Assembly (NCBI GenBank): GCA_020746105.1
Contig: CM036618.1
Location: 11,230,501-11,294,500 of the forward strand
Length of the DNA stretch: 64,000 nt
Origin: Trogon surrucura
Lineage: Eukaryota; Chordata; Aves; Trogoniformes; Trogonidae
Direction: 5' to 3'
Position 1 is the stretch's first letter; the number at the start of each line of letters is the position of its first letter. Under the pieces are notes generated by a model. That model had not been told where the DNA came from, did no database searches, and worked only from the letters and a program-made list of their open reading frames with translations. Both the position numbers and the translations under genes were made by a program. Below, one piece after another: positions 24,175 through 35,527 of this stretch.

Positions 24175-26044
24175 AAGGAGGTTTTATTGCCTTTGATTCT
24201 CAGAGGCACCCTGAAATACCCAGGCTCACCCAGGGCATCTTTAAAGCAGCACTATGAAGCACAGGCTCATCAAAACATGGAGCCTGAAGCAGCAGCTGAT
24301 TGTGCAGGACCCGCTGCAGCTCTCAAGGTGGTGCATCATCAAGCACAGAGGGAAAGGAGCTGGTGTGATAATTCAGGGTTGTGATATGTCCCCTTTTTTT
24401 CTGCCATATCATTGCTCCTAAAGCCATACGTCTGTCCTTGAAAAACGTGCATTAAATCCAGAATGTGTTTGCTCTGGGGAGTCAACTGATACCAAGATAG
24501 AATAATTTATGTATGGTCAGGAAGGTTTTTGTGCCAAAATGCCCACACAACCAAACTATGCCTGGCTGGTGCCCCTCACAGCCTCAAAGATGTTGTGAGA
24601 TACTGAAGAAAATCATCCAAGGGTAGCATCTGCCCCCATGAAGCACTGCCTAGTCCAGCCTGTGCTCGATGTTCATGGGAGAAACAGGAATGTGGGTTCC
24701 TCCTTTCCTGCTTTGAGCTCTGGGTCTGCACCCCTTCTTCAGAAGCAATGTCTCCCATTGGCTCTAGTTCTGGTTTCAGCTCTCTCTGCAGAGGCACATG
24801 CAAGCGGTTCAGTTTCAGTCTGGCTCCAATACATGCAAAATGCAAACACTTCTCAGTGGTAAAGGGATTACCAGGAGAAACTCCCATTTTTCATGCATAC
24901 CTGTACAGACATGTATACCCTCATGTGTATTTGAGTAGAAGAAACTTCCATTGCTTCTGGAGGACTAAAAAACTTTGCACTGTTTCTGCTATGTTTCATC
25001 TACTGTGAGCTTGGCTTCTCCAGGATTTATCTCAGCTCCTAATGTGTTTACAATGAGATAACTCCTGGCATGCTCTTTTCCAATTACCTAGACAGGATCT
25101 ATCACTCTAGAGATGGCAAATGAAATGCAGGACCCCAGTAAAGAGTGTGCATTTCCATGGCATTTGTATAAGAAAGGCTATTTAACAGACGATGCATTTA
25201 TTTTTAGCTTTCCAAACTATTGCGTATGTCATGGTTCAAGGTCTACTGAGCAAAACTACGTTTGCTGAGGAGTGCTCGCGTACATTTGAAATAGACGAGT
25301 GTGCACTGGCTTGCTAGGGAGCAAGACTTCTTTGTGCTGAAATGTATCAACAAGGCACACAATTTATGGTCTTCCAGGAACCTGCAAAGGGGAAATGCAC
25401 AACTCCCATATAACCCGATTCCCTGCAGAAATCAATAACTTCCCCTCTTTCAAATCAGGCTCTTAAACTGAGGTCTTGACCATTTGCTGTCCTTAAGGAT
25501 TGCAGGACAACCCTCTCAAGAGCTACGCCATTAATTAAAGGTTCTTGGTCAAATTCCAGCTTTGCATCCCTGTGCTGTGTCCATGGGCTCTGCACTTCTG
25601 CTTCGAGCGGCTCAGCAGCACTGTCCTGTGCTGTGAAGGTGCTGCCGCACACCCAGAAATACCACATGGCTGCATCTCACTTGTCGGGTACAGATGACTT
25701 TCTGTGACAAATTTCCATGGGATAATAGCATCAGAGAAAATCATCCTGAAAGAGAATTTGAGAGGCCACAGCACAGATTCTTTGCCCCAAGACAGGTTCA
25801 ACAGTATTAAAGCTAATCCTGACAGGTGCTTCTCTAACCTGTCCCAGAAAAAAGACAGTGATGTGAAGGCTACGCAGGTTCCCTTGGGCATCCAACTCAG
25901 TGCTTCATTATTTTTAGGTTGAGAAAGTTTTTCATAACTTCTAACTTTTGCTGCAGTTAAAATCCATAATTTTTGACCATTTTCAAGGCACAAAGACAGA
26001 TTATTCTCTTCCTTTACTGAGGGCACTTTTGCCTTGTTTGAAAC
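24175..26044. other. Unique non-coding sequence
   Basis: No repeat family or gene recognised. The longest frame (25535-26026, minus, 163 codons) shows no domain and sits over shorter frames in the other strand. Confidence 0.5.
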
Positions 26045-26275
26045 ATTTATCTTTCCCTGGCAGTCATCTGTCCCCCTAGGCTGATGTTCCCCAAGTCATT
26101 TGACTCCACAAACCTTATCTTCTAGAATTTAAAACATTTGTGCTGCTCCCTTTTGAAGCCTCTCCAGCTGCTCTACATCCCTCTTCAAGTGCAGTGACCA
26201 AACTGCACATGAGGCCCCAGCCAAGTCCTGATAAATGCCAATGCTTCAGCTGTCACTGGGATCAGTCCTTGTAGA
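26045..26275 (-). mobile_element. Decayed CR1 LINE fragment
   Basis: Words such as GAAGCCTCTCCAGCTGCTC, CTTCAAGTGCAGTGACC and GAGGCCCCAGCCAAG follow the order of the minus-strand CR1 segment that encodes the VQFWAP and LERVQRR part of ORF2. The match is diverged and has no ends, so the borders are approximate. Confidence 0.55.
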
Positions 26276-27439
26276 ACAAGGTGACTGAGGGATGAGACTG
26301 TTCAAAGTTGTCACCATCATCAGGAAGAAGCACGCTGCCTGCACACTCACAAGCACTGCAGGAGTGAAGAAACACCCTCAGCAGGTGAGTCACGAATCCA
26401 GTTGTTGTGTGGATCAATCGACTTTTGTTGCTGGCACATCCCTCACCTTGCTCATTAGCTCTTCAGACTCAAAAATGAACACAGACATCTGACTCAGTCA
26501 TGGGAAGCCAGGTTTCAGGAGGCGAAGTTACGTGGGACTGAGACTGTTTGGGCAAGGAAGGTCCTAAACAGCTCACTTTTGCAAAGTGTTTGCGCATCCT
26601 GTAAGAACTAGCCGTGCCCATGTATCCATGCTCTGGGCTGAGAAACACAGACTGGCCCTTGGGAACCCTAGAATGTCACTCCAACTCTCTGCCTTGGCAC
26701 TCCCAACATGCTCCAAAACAAAAGAAAGAGTTATTTGCTGGACATACTGGCATTGACTAATGAAGATAAATCCACGCCACCAGAAGATGATTCATGCCAA
26801 GGGAAAAGAAAAGCAATAAAATGTGCACTAAGTCAGTTCAGGGAGCTGATCCACCAGAAGACAGCTTATTCTTTTTTTTCCTTTTCCCCTGAGATAGTTT
26901 TCAATCACATTTGTTCCTTGATGGTACAATTGCATGAGCCCTCAAATGTCACAGATAGCCTGGTGGGAATGAGTGGCCACAGCCAGGGGAGGGAAGGGCT
27001 GGATTGCCTGCTCCCTTTAATAATATTTGTAACTTAGTGCTGACTAAGCTTTTGTGATTTGTATAATTCCCACTCAAACTGTCAGCTATCTCCTCTGAAT
27101 CCTTTGATGTGTCATCCTGCATTGGAAAATGGGGAGCACATTTCTACAAGGGATACAATTGTCTCCCTCACTCCTTAAAGGTGTGGTGAGCACCTGTAAA
27201 ATCCCTGCTCTTCCAACACACAGAGGCACAGCAAAGCAGCAGATTTACTTCGGGTTTTCAGAGAATTAGAGGATCTAAAAGTCCAGGTGATTTCATTTAT
27301 AAATTTAGAAAATCAGCTCAATTTTGTAAGGCATATATGCAAAGCAAAAAAATAAAAATACCATATCTGAAAAAAAGCATATTTTTGTATGTAGCTTTTT
27401 TCAACTATGCAGCAGCCAAGGCCTCAGTGTAGGCAAAAT
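26276..27439. other. Unique non-coding sequence
   Basis: Nothing recognised. An AT-rich part at 27280-27400 leads into the candidate conserved element that follows. Confidence 0.45.
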
Positions 27440-27780
27440 TTCCCTTGAAGAATCCGAATGCTAATATGTTTAAACACAAAAGAACCCTCATCATCGTGCT
27501 TGTTAAACTTCAATCTTGACTATGCCAGTGTAATGAGTTTATTAATGCATGACAGAATTAATTGCATTAAAAGCACAGGCTCCATGCTGTCCGACTATCC
27601 AATAATTGCCATTTCATTTTGCTGGGTTAGGCTGTTCATGGACTTGATCTTCCTAAACTGTTCCCTTCTTCTTTTGAAGGCCATGGCCTGTAAAACCTTC
27701 ACATTTTTGGTAGAGCGCATCAGGTAGCTACCAGCAGGGACAATTAATTATCTTACTCTAAACAGCGACTGCCAGTGATG
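27440..27780. promoter_or_regulatory. Candidate conserved non-coding element, homeodomain-site rich
   Basis: Within about 300 bp there are repeated TAAT/ATTA cores: ATGCTAATATG at 27458-27468, TAATGAGTTTATTAATGCAT at 27531-27550, GAATTAATTGCATTAAAA at 27555-27572, AATAATTGCC at 27601-27610 and CAATTAATTAT at 27741-27751. Repeats are absent and the sequence between the cores is complex. This resembles the make-up of deeply conserved developmental enhancers, but AT-rich DNA alone can give such cores. No conservation data are available here, so the call is an inference. Confidence 0.25.
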
Positions 27781-29292
27781 TAAGTGCTGAAGCCTTATAA
27801 ATGCTGACTCTGTACTTAGGTTTCACATGCCTCTCTTGGCCCTGTTGCATCCAAGGGTTGGAAGGGAGCCACTGAGAAATCCTTCTCCTTCCAGTGCCTG
27901 GACATGTGCCCCAGCCAGGATCCTCATCCGTAGCCAGGCAAGATCCAGCCAGCAACCTTTGCATCATCACAAGGTAAAGGATGACAATTCAGCCATAGGG
28001 CTCTGCCTGACGAGGTGCTGTTGCATTAGCTGAGAGACTCTGCAGTACACTGATCCCAAGAAGAGCAGATGCAAATCTAAGTTCTCCAAAAGCAGGGATT
28101 TTTTAGATCCAGGACTGCAGCTTGCAAATCCCATGTCACCCTAGAGCATTGAAACACCAACAGGACCTTGTGTGTTCGCATCTGACTTTTTGCAGCATTT
28201 AAAGGGAGATGAATCCTCAAGATCTGGATCTAAAAGGATCTGCAGCATCTAAAAGGGAGCTTGATCCAGGTTAAGCACCTTGAGCACTCAGCAAACAAAC
28301 TTCAGTGCAGTTGTACTCACTCCACGATAAGCTGGCAGAGCTCAGCTTGCGGCCAGCTCAGACAAGAGCACATGCAAGAAGCACTTGTAGACCCAGGCTA
28401 TGGGCTCCAAGGACTTAAGCCCTCACTGCAGTTCCCAGGGGAGTGCCCTGAGCACCAAGTGAATGCTGGCGATTGAGGATCAGGACCAAGGCATGCTCCA
28501 CACCTTGAAGGAAACCAGTGAGATATCAGAGATATCGACACTGAAATGTAGTGAACTCTCACCACCTACTTGCATGCCGTCCCTCACTGTCACTTGTCCC
28601 TCCATCCCCTGTGAGGCCAGAGCCAGGAGAACGTCTTTTGCTTATTGGGGGATATTTCAGTTTCCAGAGGCAGCCCAGGAGTTATGATGAAGTATTAAAA
28701 TCCTAATGCAGACAAGATGGTTCTAAATAATTTATCAGCTTAGAGGAAGTCTGTCAGGGAGAAGGGAGTTGCGGGTAACACCTGCTAACATGATGACAGG
28801 CTTTCCTGACACCTGAAGAACACACATATTATCTCAATGCTTTGACTGACAAACTTTTGTTAGTCTCATTCCTGTTATTCAGATCTCACAGCTTCATGTA
28901 AAGAGCAACGAAAACACCTCCAGAACATGTTTTCTGTTCTTGAGGGGAGCCATCATGGTCTGGTTGTGTCCAGACTATGGAGCCCCACTGGCCTTCAGAA
29001 CAAGAGGGGATGGTCCTAGGCTCAGGATGACCCTGAGGTACTAGGATTTGTTTGAAAAGGACAAGTTAGCCCCAAATAAACCCGATCAAGGACCTTTTGA
29101 GTATTTAAGAGGGCAGTTGGTGCAGTTGCAGTGTCCAGGTCAGAGGCCTGATACTGCAATTTACTAGAAGACTCTACAGATAATCTTCCCTGTGCCTCTG
29201 ACATGTACTTTGGGATCTTAGCCAAGCTCATCCTCATCATCAGTTCAAGAAGAGAGGCCACGGTATGGCTCAGAGAGTGGCCCATTTTCCTT
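27781..29292. other. Unique sequence with a small direct repeat
   Basis: Mostly unremarkable. A short imperfect direct repeat is present: TGCAGCATTTAAAGGGAG at 28191-28208 and TGCAGCATCTAAAAGGGAG at 28241-28259, 50 bp apart, with GATCTGGATCTAAAAGGATC between them. The LTR begins at the right edge. Confidence 0.5.
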
Positions 29293-30487
29293 TGGGGTTG
29301 TTTTGGTTTGGCCTGGCCAGATTTCAGCGGCGGGGGGGGGGGGAGCTGCAGGGTGGCTTCTGTAAGAAGCTGCTAGAAGCTCCCCAAGATTGATAGAGCC
29401 AATGCCAGCCGGCTACAAAGAGGGACCCGCCGCTGGCCAAGGCTGAGCCTATCAGTAAGGTGATAGGAGAGGAACGCCTCTGTGAAAAACATATTTAAGA
29501 ACGGGAAAAAGAACTGCGCCACAACAGCTGGCACAGAGATGGAGGAGTGAGAATCTGTGCAGACACCAAGGTCAGTGAAGAAGGAGGGGGGGGGGAGGAT
29601 GAGCTCCAGGCGCCGGAGCAGAAGGAGTCCCCCGGGTCCGTGGTGAAGACCATGGTGAAGCGGGTTGGCCCCCTGCAGCCCATGGGCGAGGTGCAGAAGT
29701 CTACCGTGAAGATCACCGCATAGATGTCCACCGAGGACCCCACACCGTGTGGGTGGATGCCTGAAAGGGGACTGTAGCCCGTGGGAAGCCCGCATCAGAG
29801 CAAGTCGCTGCCGGAACCTGTAGCCTGTGGAAGAGAGGAATGCCCACGCTGGAGCAGGTTGGCCGGTGGGACTTTTGGGACGCTGCAGGTGGCTCACGCT
29901 GGAGCAGTTTCCCCCTTAAGGACTGCGCCTCAGACTCACGAGGGGTGGGCTGCCCCTCGTGAGGTGTCTCGCGTTGGGCAGTTTGTGATGAATTGCCCTT
30001 CGTGGGACGACTCACGTGGAGAAGAGAGCGTGAAGCTTGTCTCCCGTGAGAGGGACCCCACAATGGCCTGGGGAAGAGTGAAGAGTCCTCCCCCGGAGTG
30101 AAGAAGCGGTGGAACCAACGTCGGATGAACTGACCGTAACCCCCATTCCCTGTCCCCCTGCGCCACTCGGGGGGGAGGAGGTGGAGAAACCGGGATTGAT
30201 GTTAAGCCCGGGAAGAAGGGAGGGATGGGGGGAAGGTGTTCTGTTTAGGATCTGTTTGCTCTTTCTTACTTCTCACTACTCCTCTCTGATTAGTTCTTAA
30301 TAAATGTACCTAATTTCCCCAAAACTGAGTCTGTTTTGCCCGGGACAGTAAATGAGAGTGATCTCCCTGTCCTTATCTCAAACCCTGAGCCCTTGGAGAT
30401 ATTTTCTCCCCCTGTTCAGCAGTGAAGGGGGGAGTGAGTGAGCGGCTGTGTGGGTACCTGGCGGCCGGCCAGGGTCAACCCACGACA
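29293..30487 (+). mobile_element. Long GC-rich avian endogenous retrovirus LTR, solo
   Basis: The left edge carries TGTTTTGGTTTGGCCTGGCC at 29299-29318 (the exact first base is uncertain) and the right edge is CAACCCACGACA at 30476-30487, an end typical of a common avian LTR group. A TATA-like ATATTTAAG lies near 29488-29496 and AATAAA at 30299-30304, giving plus orientation. About 800 bp of probable transcribed LTR sequence lies between them and contains degenerate repeats with the word ACGCTGGAGCAG (29852, 29896) and CCCGTGG-like variants. A G11 run lies at 29332-29342. No internal region follows and I find no clear target duplication, so one edge may be altered. The element otherwise looks whole as an LTR. 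Confidence 0.85.
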
Positions 30488-32839
30488 ATAAGGATATCTT
30501 GGCCTGTGGCTCCAGCACCTGTTGGTCAATGTGATGTGACAATCTGCTTGTTCTAACGTACCCACTTGTGACTGATTCAGATGTTGCACCTCTACCCTCC
30601 GAGGCCTGACCAGCACGTACAGCAGGTAAGCACACGTTTAAAGGTGTTGCGCTCTTCCTAGCAGAAACCACCCCCAAACAAAAAATGTTTTCTTAGTGAC
30701 TCAGTAAAGAAGGCCGTTAATTTTAGGTCTCAAAATAATCTTGACCTCTGCGTGCCTCTGCTCGCTTGCAGCTCTAACTCCTCCTGCGGCTGTGTTTGCA
30801 GGGTGTGGTGCAACGCGCCTGCTGAGCGTGGGGGCAGAGTACCTCTGCCCTGCCCGGGTCTCTCCAGCTTCAGTATCCAACCTCTCTACCAGTTTTGGTC
30901 ATGAGATTTGTTTTGGCTGTCACTGCCCTGCACTTTCCTTCATGATTCAGCCTTAGACTGTGAGATTAATCTTGTGCAGGAGTGGTAAAAAGTGCAGTCA
31001 TTAAGAAGAGATGATGGCCTATTATAGCTGGAGAGGCCAAGCAGAGGGTTAGGGAGGGTTTTTGTTGCCCTAACGACAGCCACAACATGATGTCAAAGGC
31101 CACTGGAACAAATGATCTTCTGACCTTTCCCTTGCTTTAGGTTGCTTTATTTCCTCCTTTCCTTTTCTTTCTTGCTTGCTTCACTATATGTGTTGCTCAG
31201 CAGCTTTCAGAGTCTTATGCTTGAACTTTGAACAACTGTATGCGTGTTGGCATGGGATTGTTATCTAGCTGCTGGGAATCTATATTCAAGCAAAAAGATT
31301 TCTGGGGAGTAACAACAAGTCTGCTCATACATCAGTGGCTATGCATTCATCAAACTTCACAAGTTGGCCTGGGATGTTTCTGAGACATGATGTTTCATGA
31401 ACATCTCTGATTTCAATGGGTGCAATTTTTGACCTGAGAGCACTGGAATAACTTTTGTAATCTAGCTTATTTGTTTAGTTTGGCCTAAGGGAAAACATGC
31501 AATTTCTGGCCTTTGTTTGTTTATTACTGTCCAAAATTGAGATTGAAAAATTTAAATCTCGCAATCTAGTCTCCAGGAAAATATCTAAAAACATTGCTAT
31601 GGTAGCAGCGTGTTTCATTTAGTCATTGAGTGTGGGATTCATCTCACTTGGTACTAGATACCTATAGGAAGATGGAATCATCTGACCCAATTTCCATGCT
31701 CTCCTTTCGCTATGAAGGGAGACAAATAGGTGTTTTCACGTTATGGTTCATCAGATTCATTTCAGACTTCCATTTTTGGACAGCCTGCATACAGGTCTCC
31801 CCCAGCTGTAAGAGGATTCTAGACAATTGGGACTAGATTCAGCCACCTCTTCATTGTATTCTAGCACCCTTGCAGATTCACTGATGTATCCTTCCTAGTT
31901 TCTACTATTTTCTACTAGTTGCTACTAGTTTCATCTGCAGGTCTTGTGTCATGTCTGGCCTGCCCTGTGTGGATATCTCAGACTGTCCAGGACACCTTAT
32001 GGCATCATGCACCTATTAATATGCAGCTGAATCCCTAGCTTGGACTGTCATTGCTCAGACTATATATTGGCCAGTCTGACCACAAAATTCATATAGTCTC
32101 AATGCTTAAATGTTTGTTGCAGTTGGTGGCACAGCTCTCACCTCTCAACAATGATCTGCTTTGAGTCAGGATCAGCATTAAACTTTATTTTCCTTTGGTG
32201 ACACAGTGCTTTATGGCAATTACAGTTTATGGGATTGCACTTGAATTTATCTGGCTTCAGTTTCAAGCCACTGCTTCTTGTCATGTCCTTCTCCATTATA
32301 TTTTAAAAAGTCTTTAGCATTTTAACCTTTTTATTGACTTCAACTGAATTGCTGTTCAATCTTTCCTGCATAAATCAAACTGATCACTTTAACTCTTTTA
32401 ACATGTTTTTCCAGGTCTCCAAAGTCTTTAGTTTTGCTTCTTATGAGTATTTGCTCCATTTTGTCAACTGTGTGAAGAAATGCACATGTTAAGATCCAGG
32501 TCTCCTATCAGGCATCTCAAAGGTACACATCTAGGTCTGACTGCATCATTCAAAACAGCTTTCAGTCAGTGAAGGGAAACAGGCCTCTCTGGACACCAAT
32601 GCATCTGCCTTGAACCTTTATTTTTCATGAAATGAGTCACTGTCTATAGAAGGCTGTCAGTCACGAAGGCAGCTGAGAGCACAGTGAGGCAGATTAGAAA
32701 AACATGGGAAACAAAGTCTGGAAGAAAAGCATCTCTGGGTGCAGATCTACTCCCCATCAATCAATCTAACTGAAAACCCAGCAGGTGTTGGACTCCAAAT
32801 TTCTCATATGAACAGGGTAAAGTGTGATAGTTTCCTAGA
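30488..32839. other. Unique non-coding sequence
   Basis: No gene or repeat family recognised. There is a pyrimidine-rich tract at 31146-31186 (CTTT and CTTG units) and a few repeated CTACTA words near 31900-31930. Confidence 0.5.
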
Positions 32840-34068
32840 CAAACCTGGTGGCCTTGTATGAGAAGGTCACAACACCAATAGACAAGAGAAGAGCAGCCGA
32901 CGTCATTTTCTTGGACCTGAGCAAAGCCTTTGATGCTGTCCCACATGACATCCTGGTCTCCAAGCTGATAAAATACGGATTTGATGGATGGACAATTCAG
33001 TGGATAAAGAACTGGCTTGACAGCCGCACCCAAAGAGTGACTGTCAATGGGTCCATGTCCAAGTGGAAGCCACTGACAAGTGGAGTCCCTCAAGGATCAG
33101 TACTGGGACCAGTCTTGTTTAACATCTTCATCAGCGGCATGGACAGTGGCATTGAGTGCACCTCAGCAAGTTTACCGATGACACTAAGATATGTGGGGCG
33201 GCTGACATGCTGGAGGGAAGAGATGCCATCCAGAGGGACCTCAACAGGTTGGAGAGGTGGGCCCAGGCCAACCTCATGAAGTTCAACAAGACCAAGTGCG
33301 AGGTTCTCCATCTGGGTCGAGGCAATCCCAAGGACCGATATAGGCTGGGCAGTGACTGGCTTGAGAGCAGCCCTGAAGAAAAGGACTTGGGGGTACTGGT
33401 GGACGAGAAGTTCAACCCGAGCCGTCAGTGTGCACTTGCAGCCCAGAAAGCCAATCGTGTCCTGGGCTGCATCAAGAGGTGCATGGCCAGCAGGTCGAGG
33501 AAGGTGATTCTCCCCCTCTACTCCACACCTGTGAGACCCCACCTGGAGTACTGTGTCCAGTTCTGGAGCCCACAGCACAAGAAAAATATGGACATGCTGG
33601 AGTGTGTCCAGAGAAGGGCCACGAGGATGATCAGAGGGATGGAGCACCTCCGGTATGAAGACAGACTGAGAGAGTTGGGGTTGTTCATGTTCAGTCTGCA
33701 GAAAAGAAGTCTCCGAGGAGACTTTATTGTGGCCTTCCGGTATCTCAAGGGGGCTACAAGAAAGCTGGTGAAGGGCTTTTTAGGATGTTGGGTAGTGATA
33801 GGACTAGAGGGAGTGGATTAAAGCTAGAGATGGATCGGTTCAGATTGGACGTTAGGAAGAAATTCTTCCCCATGAGGGTGGTGAGACACTGGCATAGGTT
33901 GCCCAGAGAGGGGGTGGAAGCCCCATCCCTGGAAGTTTTTAAGGCCAGGCTGGATGGGGCTCTGAGCTGCCTGATCTAGTGGGGGATGTCCCTACCCTTG
34001 GCAGGGGGGTTGGAACTAGGTTGTCTTTAAGGTCCCTCCAACCCTGACAGTTCTATGATTCTATGATT
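32840..34068 (+). mobile_element. CR1 LINE, 5'-truncated, second half of reverse transcriptase to 3' end
   Basis: The element starts inside the reverse transcriptase at NLVALYEK and continues with [40 protein letters not shown], then FTDDTK at 33171-33188 (the catalytic box with Thr in place of the usual Ala), [35 protein letters not shown] and [15 protein letters not shown]. The C-terminus EAPSLEVFKARLDGALSCLI stops at 33979. The 3' end is TTCTATGATTCTATGATT at 34051-34068. Two frame changes are visible, one just before FTDD (near 33160) and one near 33790. Apart from these the frames are open, so the copy is fairly young. It is not expected to be functional because the 5' half is missing. 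Confidence 0.95.
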
Positions 34069-34236
34069 TTCCTCTGTGATGTGAGTCAGCTTCTCTAAAA
34101 CTGAGTGGGACAGCAAACCTGTGTTTGGAGAGTGTTAGTACTGGACCAAAAAACGTGATGGAGACATGTTCTTTGCAAATCTTTTTCATAAAAATAAAGC
34201 AAAACTCTTGCAAAAATGCAAAGCGTCTCATGTTTG

Positions 34237-34421
34237 AGGGCTGGTTTAGCTCAGTGGGTTGAGCATGGTGCTTGAAACACTAAAGGTCATGGGTTCAATT
34301 CCCGTTTGGTTCTCACGTGTTGCCTGACGAAGTCCAGAGGTGGCATCCCTGCCCACGACAGGGAGGCTGGATTAAAATGATCTCTAAGGTCCCTTCCAGC
34401 CCAGGCCATTCTATGATTCCA
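34237..34421 (+). mobile_element. tRNA-derived SINE with a CR1 3' tail (TguSINE1-like)
   Basis: The head at about 34239-34313 resembles a tRNA, best tRNA-Ile. It has an A box TAGCTCAGTGG at 34247-34257 and a B box GGTTCAATTCC at 34292-34302, which form the internal RNA polymerase III promoter. The anticodon region is changed, so it is not a working tRNA gene. A linker of about 30 bp leads to a tail of about 76 bp (from GCATCCCTGCCC) that ends CCATTCTATGATT. This tail differs at only about six positions from the 3' end of the CR1 copy at 59949-60372. The plan (tRNA head, short body, CR1 tail) matches SINEs described in passerines and moved by CR1 enzymes. The family name is from memory, not from a search. 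Confidence 0.88.
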
Positions 34422-35483
34422 CAGCAATGAACAGGAACTGTAGCATTGCAGACAGCGCGCAGGGTATGAAGTAATGGCAGATCCTAGGGAGTGGTTATAG
34501 AGATTGACCTCACTTTCCCTTCCCAGCTCCTTCTTTCACATGAGCATCTCTGATAAGGAGAGCACTGCCAGCCCCCGGGTTCTGGGGCGTCCTGCTGACA
34601 CCGCCTATAATCAGCGTCTGGACACCCCAGTGACAAGGTGCACGTCACGTTAGCACTTTGGGAGCTGAAATTAATAACATGGCTGATACCGATGATACAA
34701 TGACGGGATGAGGATTTTGCTTTATGCCTGTTTTAGCTACAGTCTCTGTGTTTGTTATCATGGAGGAAAATACCAATTACCCCCTGTAGGGAGGATAGAT
34801 GACTTGATGCTGCATCAGTCACTCTATCACTGGTAGCAGGATAACACAAACTCATTTCCCAGAGGTCTCCAAACAGCTGTCAGAGAATAATGACTTTCGG
34901 TTGCTACTGGCTCACACCAGCTCTGCACTGTTGACCTAGAGGTAAAAAGACTGAGTCACAATACGAATCCCTTCAGCTTTCAGATGTGCCTCCATTTGTA
35001 CCCTAATGCTATAGGATTTAATTAATAGGAATTATAATTTTTGTGACACCTCCTATTTGTGCAAAAATTGGCCTGGATGCCAGTGTCCAAGAACTCCTTT
35101 CTCTTTTTTTTTCCTTTCCTGTGATATATGTTAGCATTCTCCTTATCGATATTTTTTCTTATATTTTAAAGCTTCAGGAGTAAAATCTAACCACTCACAA
35201 CAAAAGTAAGATTGCTTAACTGAAAACTGGTATTTTTACATGGAAAAGAAGGCATATAGATAAAAATACTCAGTAATGCATCATCAAAGAGCAAGACTTC
35301 AAAAGCTAAAAATAAGCAGTTGTCATGCCATGTCAGGTTTTCTAGATTTCCCTCAGATTCTCACATCCCATTTCTGTTATTTTTTTTATGTTGCAGTTGA
35401 ACTGAAACATCCATTCCTTGGTTTTGAGTTTTATTTTAATTTCTATTTCATTCTCAGTGTCTGGGGTCAACTTGCCTCTCATT
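34422..35483. other. Unique non-coding sequence
   Basis: Nothing recognised. An AT-rich patch with TTTAATTAATAGGAATTATAA lies near 35017-35037. Confidence 0.5.
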
Positions 35484-35527
35484 TGATGATCTTAAGGGTT
35501 TTTCCAACCTAAATGGTTCAATGATTT
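35484..35527 (+). mobile_element. CR1 3' tail remnant
   Basis: A 44-bp piece reads TGATGATCTTAAGGGTTTTT then CCAACCTAAATGGTTCAATG and ATT, which follows the CR1 terminal pattern (GATGATCTTTAAGGTCCCTTCCAACC...ATTCTATGATT) with several changes. The upstream CR1 body is absent. Confidence 0.6.

Noticed and set aside
29332-29342. G-quadruplex regulatory site
   Set aside because: It is one uninterrupted G-run inside an LTR. Four separate G-tracts with loops are not evident, and it may be a sequencing or alignment homopolymer problem.
29373-29897. 174-codon open frame on the minus strand
   Set aside because: It lies wholly inside the LTR at 29293-30487, opposite to its orientation, and comes from GC-rich composition.
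34239-34313. Functional tRNA-Ile gene
   Set aside because: The anticodon region and stems are altered, and the sequence runs directly into a CR1 tail, so it is the head of a SINE.
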